The notes beneath the pieces are model-generated. The model did no database searches. It saw nothing but the letters and a program-made list of their open reading frames with translations, and was not told the DNA's origin. The translations under genes were made by a program, and so were the position numbers. Shown here piece after piece: positions 49,226-60,053 of a stretch of 64,000 nucleotides of DNA. The DNA lies in contig JAKCWW010000993.1 of NCBI GenBank assembly GCA_026260175.1, positions 20,319 to 84,318 on the forward strand, written 5' to 3'. This DNA comes from Reticulitermes lucifugus (Eukaryota > Arthropoda > Insecta > Blattodea > Rhinotermitidae). Numbering within the stretch: position 1 is the stretch's first letter; every line of letters begins with the position of its first letter.

Positions 49226-49557
49226 TAAGCAACCACCCTAGTGACAGTCACTGAACGTCTGAGTGAAACAAAACTTTCCTGTGATAAACACACATTTCTG
49301 AGCATAATACTTCAAAAAGTAGATTGTTTAGTGAACTTCAATAAAATTTATCATTGTCGCTGCTTCCTGCACCGTTACTATAAGATCGGGATTAACCACT
49401 TTATGCTGTCCATGATTTTTTCAAGAATAAAACAGTCATTTCAGATGGTAATATTATCTCACGCCTCTATGTTATTGCTCACCAATCCAGTGTTTCCAGT
49501 CAAGTTGTTGCAACATCAATTTTTATTCCTTTGCAATCAATCCACTTTAATTTACAC

Positions 49558-49558
49558 T

Positions 49559-49596
<38 letters not shown>

Positions 49597-49614
49597 GCAC
49601 ACGCACACACACAC
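49558..49614. repeat. (TC)n(AC)n compound microsatellite
   Basis: About ten TC units pass directly into AC units with two GC interruptions. It creates a spurious SLSLSLTHTHTH frame on the plus strand. Confidence 0.95.
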
Positions 49615-49615
49615 T

Positions 49616-51000
49616 CAAACTCGATTATATGCAGTCCTCTTGCGCTTGTTAACAAATCAAAAAACACAGCAAATTATCTACAAATTCGCCCTGCAACGTT
49701 TATGTCAGACACACCAAAAATGTTGCACAAAGTGAAATATCACTGCTTTAATCAGTCTGGATAAAGAAAACTCCAGTAGCCTATAACCGTGTGATAGGAA
49801 CTTGCTATGAATATTCTGCAGTGGTACCAAATTTTATTGACACGGTATGGTTTTCAATTGTTCAGCGGGGTTTTCGCCCAAATATTAAGTACTGTGTACA
49901 CAGCAGCACAAGGAATATTCTATTCAATTGTTGTGTGTAACACGATAGCAGACCAAATATGAAGCAGATTGAGCTTTAGCGTTCAGAACATTTGATCGAC
50001 TAAGGTACTGTGATGATAAATTAATACTCTGCTTCCTACATTCAAAATATTCCAGAGATTTAACAATATATTTACTACGTTTCCCTTCCAAATGCCATTT
50101 CATCTTCGAAGGTTTTAAACTTCGATTTGCAAGAATATTACAACAAATAATATATTTGCGATTCGCATTTTGTTTTTGCAAAATCGATAAAACCATACTT
50201 CAGAAATGTGTACTCTACTGCCATATTCAAGACTCGTATTTTATTCATTCATATTAGATGCTTTATATGAAGTCGAACAGGCAGGAAAGTTGGTTTCATC
50301 GCGAGTACCTGTAATTGCTGAAATCGCAGATCCACTAAAACCGGGTAACTCTTTTAGAGGAACCTCTGAGTTTGAAGGTTCAAGGACCGATTTTCTTTGT
50401 ATCAGAAAACAATTCGTTTTGAGGTCAAATGTTATTTGTCCTTTACAGCTAATTCGAAGGTAATTCTGGCAAAAATACCGATCAAATCCGAGATCTATAT
50501 GCAAATGTAATCACAAAATAATTTATGTTAGCAATTAATAAACACTTCTGTTAGGTCCACGGTAGTTATATTAAAAGTGAAATATACACAACTGGTTTCG
50601 AAGACAAAAGTTATCCATGGGCGGAAGAAACGAGGACCACTCAACACACACGACAAATTGGAGGAGGAATGCAGGTTTTCAATCAAAACAGTAAAGTGAA
50701 AATCAAGAGTGTTACTTGGGAGGAAAGGGGCAAGGGCAAACAGTTGTGTGCGTGGATCGGGGCAGAAAGATGTAAAACTGAAGCAGCGAAAATTGAGGGA
50801 CCAAGCAGAGGGAAAAGCGAGGGAATATTTGTAATTTATATTGCATCGATCTTCGATTCAAACAAAGGGTCACTGCAGTCTTGGACTGATAGCTTGAAAC
50901 TTAAAGGAATTTACAGAACGCAGTTAGTGTGGTTTGGCATTTCTCTCTCTGGCAAGACAGCGTGGGTAGCGACTACTAGTTCTTAGCCCTATAGACTGTA
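49616..51000. other. No recognisable gene
   Basis: Frames at 50206-50463 and 50669-50986 are open but have no domain I recognise. Confidence 0.45.
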
Positions 51001-51003
51001 TAG

Positions 51004-51207
51004 GCCGTTGGCCTCAAACTCTATACCATCCGTGTCATTGCTGGAAAATTCGAAGGACTCTAAGAACATGAAATATACAGTAGAAAATATGGAGGACTTC
51101 CAGAAGATTAAACAGATAAGAAGGACAGAAGGAAAGGCAGCGGCGCCCCAGTGAAGAATCTCTCGCGTCCCAGTAGTCGGTTGCGAGCCCAAGTATGGAA
51201 ATTACTG
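51004..51207. mobile_element. Short hAT-type MITE
   Basis: Read on the minus strand it begins CAGTAATTTCCATACTTGGG, then CTCGCAACCGACTACTGGGA, which is like the hAT ends that continue with CGCGACCCACTACTGGGTCG. The other end is AGTTTGAGGCCAACGG. Possible target copies are CTGTATAG and GTCTATAG, matching at six of eight positions. No coding capacity. Confidence 0.5.
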
Positions 51208-51589
51208 GTCTATAGCACAATTCGAATATCGTGACTTTTGGCGACAGCCAGTGATAAGTTACTTCGGTGTTGCCAGAACTCGTACAAACACAACACTAGC
51301 AAACTAGCAGCAAATTTAGAAAGAGGGGGTACGAATTAATGGATTACGTATTGTAACAAACAGAAGTAATAAATATGTAAAAGCGGTTCAATCAAACATA
51401 CCGTGATATATTTGCCTTTATCCACAGGAAGAGCTAACGATACCTCTACATCGTCGGCACGAGTACCAGTGTTGTTTTCTTTACTTTCCTCGTGCTTCAT
51501 TTTGCTGTCTTGTATGTCTACAAAACATCATCACTAGCGATTTCTGTTATGTAATATCTTACTTGTAGACCTTCTACATGCTTGACACA

Positions 51590-52567
51590 AAAGGTCCAAA
51601 AATCCTTATTTGCCGGATTAAAGGTCTTCATTCACCAGTTTGTCCACCTCAGCCAGTGTGATTTTTTTTTGTCTGCCACTTCTCTTTCCACTTCAGCCCA
51701 CACAAGATATATTGAATTGATGTCGTGGGAGGCGTATGATTTCGTGTCCTCTTGCATACGCCAGCTGATCACTTTCTTATACTCTGATTCCAAGACGTAG
51801 CACTTGTAAAAGCTCAGTTTTCTCCAGTTTCTAATAATACGGTTGCTTTCTTTTGAAACCAGTCCTTATTTCTGTTGCAGAAATTCGGCACCTTTTTGCG
51901 ATAGCACAACGAGAACTTGCGTTATCCGTCACTGTTATGGAACCCTGTTCCAATTAGTTAATATGGCACATCTATTTAAAAACCAGTCACAAACGCGCCA
52001 GAGGAAGTTTCCTTGTAACAATCACGAGTGCATTTAAACAAAAACACACACCTACTCTCGTACTGTGTATGAATCCTGTATTTGCTAACCCTTAGTGACA
52101 TGCAGATGTCCTACAGTTGTGGCGGAGACTGGCCACAGATATTTTAGTGTGTGGTTATCATTTACCCATGTTTCGTCCGAGTAAACAATCGGCGTTTTAT
52201 CCCAAAATACCCTAATAATGTGCTTCGTTCGCAGGGAGGTCAAACGTGCCGCAACAATTTTGCCTTGGTCCTTGAAGAATTTAGTCCAGTATTCAGTACC
52301 TTTGAGCTATTGTAAGATATATTTTCTCGAAAAGGGAAAACCTTACTTCACAGTTGGAACGCCTCCGTCATAAAATTCAAAAACGATTCTGCCTACATCT
52401 TTGTCGGGATCGCCTAGATTTATAGCTAAAGCATTCTCATACCTTGAGGTCTTCGCTTCTGCACGTAATTTAAAAAAACTTGATTTTCTCACGCCAGAAT
52501 TTTCGGCTGTTACGTCTTGGCACTTTCCAGATGGCCGGTGTGCTTCATTCTTTTGCAGGCCTATCAT
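51590..52567 (-). pseudogene. Decayed IS630/Tc1-like DDE transposase
   Basis: Reading from 52567 downward: DPDKDVGRIVFEFYDGGVPT (N-terminal helix region, usually DD.D..VIRR.I..FY..GE.PT), then LRTKHIIRVFWDKTPIVYSD and ETWVNDNHT (first catalytic D at 52167-52178), VTVTDNAS (second D, 51915-51929), then SYASHDINSIYLVWAEVERE, where the family has PYH.D.N.IEL.WA.VK. The third catalytic position, normally the E of IEL, is Y here, so the copy could not work even without its stops. It ends ITLAEVDKLVNEDL. The order, spacing and motifs fit one degraded transposase gene of about 330 codons. Catalysis by such enzymes is cut-and-paste at TA. Confidence 0.75.
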
Positions 52568-52569
52568 TT

Positions 52570-54720
52570 ATAACGTAACCACACACGCATCATCTCACGG
52601 GCTCCACTAAGGTAACAGTACTTATGACCGAAGCCACCGTTAGTATTTCTTCCCGTCTATATACAGAAAGACATATCATTTTTATGCGTATGTTAACAAG
52701 CACGACCCAAAGTACCACTTCACATTAAAGACTAACATTCACCTGAATTGTATTCCAATATTCAGTCCGTACCGCGCACCAAACCCACTCAGTCGCAGTT
52801 ATAAAAATATCAGTCAATGCTGTAAATGAAATATTCGATCTTTGTTTATAGATCCATATAAATCACAGAAATACACTCCGTGGGTCGAATGTAAAATTTC
52901 TGGATGTTAAACTTGGTGATACACAGAGTGCCCACTTGGCCTTTAAGTGCTAAGAACTAATCTTTCCCAATAAGAGTTTAATCGCCTTATGAACGCCGCA
53001 CACAGAACATTATAGTTCTCCTTTGGTGACATGAGTGCTGACACTAATCTCATTATGAGCAACACCCATGCTGAAATGATTTATGTTACCTGATATTTCC
53101 AGTCACTGTTAAACTAGACTGCGTTGCAAAAACGGCTCATTGTTTATTCCTCAGGAGTACGACTTTGACATTTGCAGTGATTTCCCAGTGGAAAATTAGA
53201 ATATTAGGTGTTCGTGATTAGTAACCGATTTAATCGATTTAAAAATACATCGAGTTGAAGTGCAGCCTTGTCTTGCGAGGGCGCATTGTTGCTATGCGAG
53301 ATAGAATTTCCTGTTTTATTGGATTAGAGGTGTGTTGAAATTTTACTGTAGGATTATAATAATAATCAATAAGGTTATAAATATGGTAACATCTTATTTT
53401 TACATAATTTTAATGCGTATTATTGTTACTTGAATATAAAGAGCGAAATTACAGTAAAACGTGAGTGTCTTGGGGAATAAACAGATGTTACAGCACAGCA
53501 AGGCTGACACGTAATGAAACACAAATTATAAGGACTAGAAGCATGGAATTTGTTATTGCATATTCACTATTCACAACTTGTTTGCTTAAAACTCCTCTTT
53601 CTCTGAATCATGGATAATTTGCACTTGGTGTTTGCATGTGCCTCCAAGAGCGTCCGACCAGAGGTTTGCAGATGGGCAGCGACGCATGAATTTGATATGT
53701 AGTTCACACAAACCGATCAAAATTCAAACTTCACGCGGTTTGAATCGTGCTCCAGTTGAGTTCTTTATTTTGTGCTAGAAATATTCACAATACTATTCTA
53801 TGTTTCGGATGTTCCTTACTGTTTATTGGAATGATTCAACCATTGTTTCTCTTTGCGTTTATCCGTTTTATGGATTTGCTTCTCACGTCTTCTGGTTTAA
53901 AAATTATTTTTTACTTAATATGTTTTTCCGTTGGTGTATAACGATGTGGTGCTCGTTGCTCGTATAATGAAGACGTAAATATGCATGTAACAACGTTTTA
54001 TTCAAAGACAAAGAATATTATCTCACCGGCCGCTGTATAATGTGTGTAGTTGGCAAAACTTCTGTTCTGTTGATAATAACGTTACTGTGTTTCATTTTGG
54101 AGGAACAAAAACACTGGAACTTTTCCTAAGAACGCCGGATGTGCCTGAGGAATTCTGCATTGTTCTCTTCTCCTCGCTGCTGTTTCGGCAAAGTGTTGAA
54201 TTTGCTGGTATTTCACCTGTCAGTGATATACAACTCAGGTCAATTTCAACGCTTCTGTGCCATTTCGTAATGCTCGGCTTAGACACAGGATTAACCCGCT
54301 TTAATTTATTTGCTTTGAAGATATTTTTCACAGTTTTCTGACCCCTCAGCTTTTAGAGTTGTATGAGAACATCGCCTTTAATGTAGCCTCGGGTGTTAGA
54401 ACTTATACTGAAAGAGTTAAGACTCGCATATTTGGCGTAAGAATTACTAAAAGATGGGAAACATATATTCTTTGAAACTTTGCTTATTTAGAATACAGCT
54501 CCAAGTCAACATCCTATGTAACATTTAGAAGAGAAAGTTACACACATTTATTCCCCCCTTCGTTAGGAATAAACAGCTCTGCAGTAGGGATATCGCCGAG
54601 ATCAGCGGAAGGAAGATGCCACACAACAAAGTTCGCAGTTTATTTTACATGCATCAAAATACGTACAGAAATATAGCGACATTTCTCATTTACTTTAAAA
54701 TTGTGTTTTGAAACTTGACA
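52570..54720. other. No recognisable gene
   Basis: AT-rich intronic DNA. The frames at 53747-53941 and 54042-54341 are hydrophobic only by composition and show no domain. Confidence 0.5.
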
Positions 54721-54729
54721 AGTAACGCC

Positions 54730-55690
54730 GGACTTCGGAACATGTTCCATATGTGCAGGATACAAAAAACCATTATGTCTCATTTCCGTGTTCCACGCGT
54801 ATAGGACACTAAAAAAATTTGATGTGTCTGATTTCCATGTTCCGTGCTTGTAGGACACAAAACCCCTTGATATGTCTCAGTTCCATGTTCCACGTGTGTA
54901 GGACACAAAAAACATTGATATGTCTCATTTTCATGTTCCATGCTTGTAGGACACAAAAACCCTTGATATGTCTAAGTTCGGTGTTCCACGTATGTAGGAC
55001 ACAAAAAACATTGATATGTCTCATTTTCATGTTCCATGCTTGTAGGACACAAAAACCCTTGATATGGCTCAGTTCCGTGTTCCACGTGTGTAGGACACAA
55101 AAAAAGTTGATATGTCTCATTTTCATGTTCCATGCTTGTAGGACACAAAACCATTGACATGTCTCAGTTCCGTGTTCCACGTGTGTAGGACACAAAAAAG
55201 TTGATATGTCTCATTTTCATGTTCCATGCTTGTAGGACACAAAAACCCTTGATGTGGCTCAGTTCCGTGTTCCACGTGTGTAGGACACAAAAAAAGTTGA
55301 TATGTCTCATTTTCATGTTCCATGCTTGTAGGACACAAAACCATTGACATGTCTCAGTTCCGTGTTCCACGTGTGTAGGACACAAAAAAGTTGATATGTC
55401 TCATTTTCATGTTCCATGCTTGTAGGACACAAAAACCCTTGATATGTCTCAGTTCCGTGTTCCACGTGTGTAGGACACAAAAAACGTTGATATGTCTCAT
55501 TTTCATGTTCCAGGCTTGTAGGACACAAAAACCCTTGATATGTCTCAGTTCCATGTTCCACGCGTGTAGGGCACAAAAACGTTGATATGTCTCATTTCAG
55601 GTTCCATAAATGTAGGACACAAAACCCGTTCATATCTCGTAGTTTCACATTCCATACGTATAGCACACCACAACCGCTAACCTGTCTTTG
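54730..55690. repeat. Minisatellite, 47/48-bp units in a dimeric higher-order array
   Basis: The block TAGGACAC recurs at 54851, 54899, 54947, 54995, 55043, 55091, 55139, 55186, 55233, 55281, 55329, 55376, 55423, 55471 and 55519, so units are 47 or 48 bases. Two unit types alternate: one with TCTCATTTTCATGTTCCATG, one with TCTCAGTTCCGTGTTCCACG. A larger four-unit period of 190 bases is visible between 55139 and 55423. Units at both ends (54730-54830, 55560-55690) are diverged, as in arrays that homogenise at the centre. Long open frames on both strands (up to 128 codons) result from unit length and the absence of stops in the unit. Confidence 0.95.
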
Positions 55691-55734
55691 TACTGATCTG
55701 CCAGTACCGATTGCCTTCATAAAGCATTGCGTTA

Positions 55735-56115
55735 TTAGGCGAGTTAGTGTAACCGCAAAAAGCGACTATTAGCTTCCCAAAGTCCGTCTGTACGCATGTA
55801 TCATCGCTGCTCCGACTGGACGGATTTCGCGGAATTTGATATTTGGCCCTTTTAAGAAAATCTGTCGATGAACTCCAAATTTGGTTAAAATCGGACAAAA
55901 ATATAGGGCCGTTTACATGCAGATCTATTTATGTTTTATTGTTGCCGGCGACATAAATTCTCCATAAAAACCTTTTTGTGCAAACTCCAATATTTCTATA
56001 TTGTTGACAGTGATATGTAACAAAACACATAATGCGTTATTGCGTTGCAACAGTGGTTACATGAACGCGCCAGAATATTACGTTGCACGTAGATTGCCTA
56101 TCCTGTTATGATTTT
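55735..56115 (+). repeat. Dispersed repeat family D, copy 3, diverged
   Basis: Shares AGGCGAGTTAGTG..AACCGC, AAAAGCGACTATTAGCTT, GTCCGTCTGTACG, ACTGGACGGATTTCGCGGAA, AAATCTGTCGATG, GCAACAGTGGTTACATGAAC and GCGCC with copies 1 and 2, but the central GCGCATGCGC segment is missing. It begins almost directly at the end of the minisatellite. Confidence 0.6.
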
Positions 56116-57100
56116 TTGCACATTGTGTAGACTCGAAAAATGAACACAGAATTTGGATAGCGTGTCATGTTCTCTTTGCCATCGCTGTTTAATTCCTGAA
56201 TATACTGATCTGATTCCGATTAAATTTAATTTGAGCGTCTAATGTTATCAGCTAATTCAGTTTTTGTGTTGGTCTAACACAGCTCACTAATTTCAAATTT
56301 AATCATTACTCTTTTATATAAATAATAAACTTAATTTTATAATGACAGTGTATTATATCAGTTAAATCAAAAATGCAACCAACAATTTGGACGGAATCTC
56401 AAATCTAACTAATACGCTTGTTTAGAAAAATGTTCGTTACAGTCTTCTTTTTAGTGGTGGTGCTTGGAATGATCCGACGTCTGATGTATGACTGCATCAA
56501 AAGCTTCTCTAGTCCCTTATAATTTCCGTCAATTCGTTGTAAGCACCAGTGGCATAGGATTTACCCTCTGCACTATCCACATATTTGATAGGTATTTGTT
56601 TTGCTGATTGTTGTTGTTTATTTATGTATGTTTCATTAAAAAAATGCTGTCAATAACCCAAATTATATGTAGAACGAGCAAAGTTAGGATAACTAAATAA
56701 CGAGATAGGAACGATGTGGAAGGGTGCATTCGATGTATGAGATTGTCCCGGAATTTGCATGGAGCGTCGGGTGAAAATTACAGTGGGCCAAATTCAGGGT
56801 TCCCAGTATCTGAGATGAGAGTCGAAACTGGCAACTTCGCAATAAAAGACGTTGCCATGTTTATTTTACACTACTAAATTTAGAGCTCTTCATAGTTATT
56901 TCCTAACTGACTACTGCCTTCTATTCCGTAGCGCCCCTACTGCCCCACCCCCCGCCGCAAGAACACGTCAAAAAAAGACAGAAGCCTCAGCGTATTTGTT
57001 TTGTCTAGCACTTAACGTACATTAATTATTATTACGATCATTATCGTCATTATCATTGTCATTGTTCGTCCATTTAAGCCTAACACTTTTAATTATTACT
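56116..57100. other. No recognisable gene
   Basis: AT-rich intron sequence up to the Ig1 donor site. A short C-rich run lies near 56945. Confidence 0.5.
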
Positions 57101-57103
57101 CAC

Positions 57104-57212
57104 CTACTACTTTAAGTTCGATGAAGATGCTGGTTGGGGGATGTGACGACACCTGGCACTCATATAGACCTGCGTCCCTGTGTTGAACAAACTTGATCTG
57201 CAACGTCCAGTC
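57104..57212 (-). CDS. dpr: Dpr-family gene, exon coding the end of Ig domain 1
   Basis: This internal exon encodes 36 residues, beginning DWTLQIKFVQHRD and ending IELKVV. It carries the Ig signature D-A-G-L-Y-E-C with the second Ig1 cysteine, then QVSSHPPTS. The WTLQIK...DAGLYEC block is diagnostic of the insect Dpr family, two-Ig neuronal cell-surface proteins that bind DIP partners during synaptic matching. On the minus strand the exon follows TTGCAG and is followed by the donor GTGAGT. It starts on a codon boundary and ends with one extra base (phase 1), which matches the acceptor of the Ig2 exon at 45455. The preceding Ig1 exon was not found in the window. SSHPPTS followed by VVEARAEI across the junction reminds me most of Dpr13, but the paralogue assignment is from memory. 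An annotation pipeline might call it lachesin-like or zig-8-like. Confidence 0.9.
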
Positions 57213-60030
57213 CTGCAACACAATCATTTGCCACCCACATGTGAAAAAAGAACTGCTGCAAAAAGTATCGAATATTTACCGTCTCATTATTCCAGGTTCT
57301 CAAAGTACCCTTGCATTTTTCTTTTTCTTCCCTAAACATTTTTTCAGATTCTACTGCCGGAGAGTTACACTGTTTACTTACAAATATAACAATTTAATAT
57401 TTATTATACAGAACTCTCTTTTGCTAATTGCAAATCATATTACGCCCTATTAATTTTTAAATAAACATATTTACAATTGTTATTTTATGACTAACTTCGT
57501 CTCTACGGGAGTCGGAATGACTCATAATTTATTTTTAAAGGTCAGTGAAGAATATAAGTACCACCAAATTTAACATTCAACAACTCCGCATTTTTTGCGG
57601 GAGTGCCAAAATATTTCCCACAAAGCACAGCGATTATTTCCCTAAAGAGCATTATAATGGAGACAGTCTTTTCTCTACGAGATTAATTTTAGTCTGTATA
57701 GTGTTCACAAAAAGCTATGCGATGATATCTAAGCTGCAAGGCTTGTGTTGGCAGAAGAAGGCTTCCCAAAGTTCAATATGGTATTTATTTATTCTGAGCC
57801 AGAAGGGAGCTTAAAAGGCTACGTAAAAAGCGCGTCTTTGGTCATGTCTCTTATTTCCTTCTGCAGGCTGCCTGTGAGTTTTCGTAAATTCAGGGTCCTT
57901 AGTTGCCTTTGTCAAGAGTAGGAAAATTAAAAATGGCTGTGGAATAAGCATGAAAGCATACTGGACAGGCCATAGAGGTAAGATAATATGGTGCAACAAA
58001 AATGCGATGTGAGTGCCAGGTATTTAAATATATGTAGAGTAAAGCGTACGTACATAATATGTATTGCCTAACTAACGTAACGTCTTATTGCCTTCCATTC
58101 CCCAACTTTTTCAGTCCCTTATATCGCCTTATTATTGTAACTTTACATTTCCATGCTGTCGTTGACCCTACATTCCATTCTTATATTTGCTTCTTCAGGT
58201 GTAATATGGATTCTAAAACAATTATAGGCTCAGACTCCAGCGATTGTAAAACTTTTTGTGGTTTCACCTGTTTAACTCAAATGCTAGAGTGGGATAATAC
58301 CTTAAATAATCCACGACTACTTCCTTCTACGTCATTTAGAATTCATCAGTTTCATTCAACCTGAATTTTGACGATGCGCAACGAAGCTGATAGAAAAGCT
58401 CCTTTAAGCAACTCAAGAACACAATTCATCGACCTTAATTTTCTCTTATTTATATTTTGTCTCCTCTGCTTAGATAAGACTTTCAAAGTTTCGTACTTAT
58501 ACCATTTTATTTTTTGTTTCTTTCCTTCTCGTAATTACGCTAACCAGCCATGTAGGCATGAAATCCAAATGTATAAATACGAGTTCGTATCACTTTAAAA
58601 TCCGTACGAAGAAATAACTCTGTTTCAACAAGGAGTTTCACACCAACCATTGCTCAGTGTTTAGTGACAGTTCTGCGGGTTCTTCGGTGGAAGAAGCGAG
58701 CCGTAAACAAGAGCTCCTATCTGGGTGTGATGGACCTCGTGGAGAGCTAATCATGCCCAGTTGCAGCAGGGGGCGTCTTTAATATCCGGCTGCAGATATT
58801 TCAGCTGTGTTAGGCTGCTGTTTCTGCTGCCATCTGGCACATGAAGGATATACAGCATTACTGACAAAACATTGCACAGGTGCAGCTTGAGAACCACACA
58901 GCTCTGTTAAGGATAATATTGGTCGCCTGCGGAAAGCGTCAAAAGAATGACATGAATGAGAGGTGGGCGTGTATACTGTAAGAGATGCAAGATATAAAGT
59001 TTGAATGTAAGATTATCCACTTCAAAATATAGTAACAACGTAATGCTCTGGGAGCAACGGTAGGCCTAATAACCATAAATCCCTGCACACCTCTTCAATA
59101 AACTTCGTTCACAACGTAAAGTATAACTGAACGCGGTAATCTTAAAACTGCCGTATGACGATTAATGCACTAGAGGAAGGAAACAGTAATTGTTGTTGTG
59201 TCCATTAAATGTGAGTCCTGAAAGCGGAAATGTATGACATCACACGTCTTCGACGTTATTTCCCACAGTGGCGCCTCACTCTCGTATATGTTACCGGCAA
59301 AGTGCAGAAAATATCAATGTGTAAAATTCCTAGGCATTCCGTATATTGCCTGGCAGTTTTGGGAAGTATAGGGAAAACACATGTTTAAAGTATATTTAGT
59401 ACTTTGGCTAGACATTATATAAAATACCTAGCCATTACATGGACCACCGAAATTAATTTTGGCAAAGACTTAATAAGGAAATGGTGTAATTTTTAATATT
59501 TAATAACAAAATAATCATGGAATATATATACAAAATATTGCTTATTTCAATATCACACAACGAATATTTTAATAAACTTTATTAAAGAAATAAAATTATT
59601 ACAAATGTACCTAATGAGTTGGAGCAAGTTTTTGTATTGCGGCAAGGAAAACTGGAATTGCATTTGTAACAGCAAAGTAATTTTTTTCTATGCAAACATG
59701 TCATGCATTGGCACTTACTTACTTACATGAACTTAACAATTCCCTGTCCAGTCCCTGTAGTCTAGTAGCTGCTGTTTTGAGAAAAATATTTCCCCGCTGT
59801 GACATCTCCTAATCCTAGGAATCTTTTCTAGAATTCTGTGACCTATGATCTCGCATAATATTGATTCAAAATTTCTGGTATTTTACCCAGTTTATGCTGC
59901 CCATATGTTGTCCTATCTATACATACGGTCAAAATATTTTGGGCATCAGCCGCACTTATAAACTTCAAAAAGAGGAACTCCACGTGTAGCACCCAATTTA
60001 TCATTATTTGGAGCGCACACAACACATCGA

Positions 60031-60053
60031 CATGACATGACATGACATGACAT
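60031..60053. repeat. (CATGA)n short tandem repeat
   Basis: Four to five CATGA units. Confidence 0.85.

Larger units (their letters stand above)
45456..57103 (-). other. dpr intron between Ig1 and Ig2 exons
   Basis: This is an 11,648-base phase-1 intron with donor GTGAGT at 57103 and acceptor TTGCAG ending at 45456. It holds the minisatellite array at 54730-55690, a dispersed repeat copy at 55735-56115, two transposase relics (48.5-49.2 and 51.6-52.6 kb), a SINE (47165-47455), a small hAT-type MITE (51004-51207) and a TC/AC microsatellite. I see no additional Ig-coding exon in it. Confidence 0.85.

Noticed and set aside
49241-49735. 164-codon frame with a SLSLSLTHTHTH segment, the longest in the window
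   Set aside because: The middle is a TC/AC microsatellite and the flanks have no domain or homologous repeat.
54809-55576. A cysteine-rich tandem-repeat protein
   Set aside because: The frames arise from stop-free 47/48-bp minisatellite units on both strands; no start context, splice site or flanking coding sequence supports a gene.
58650-58880. Missing first Ig1 exon of dpr in a GC-richer patch
   Set aside because: No frame on the minus strand gives the expected first-cysteine and WIRRRD-type segment, and no suitable donor is present.
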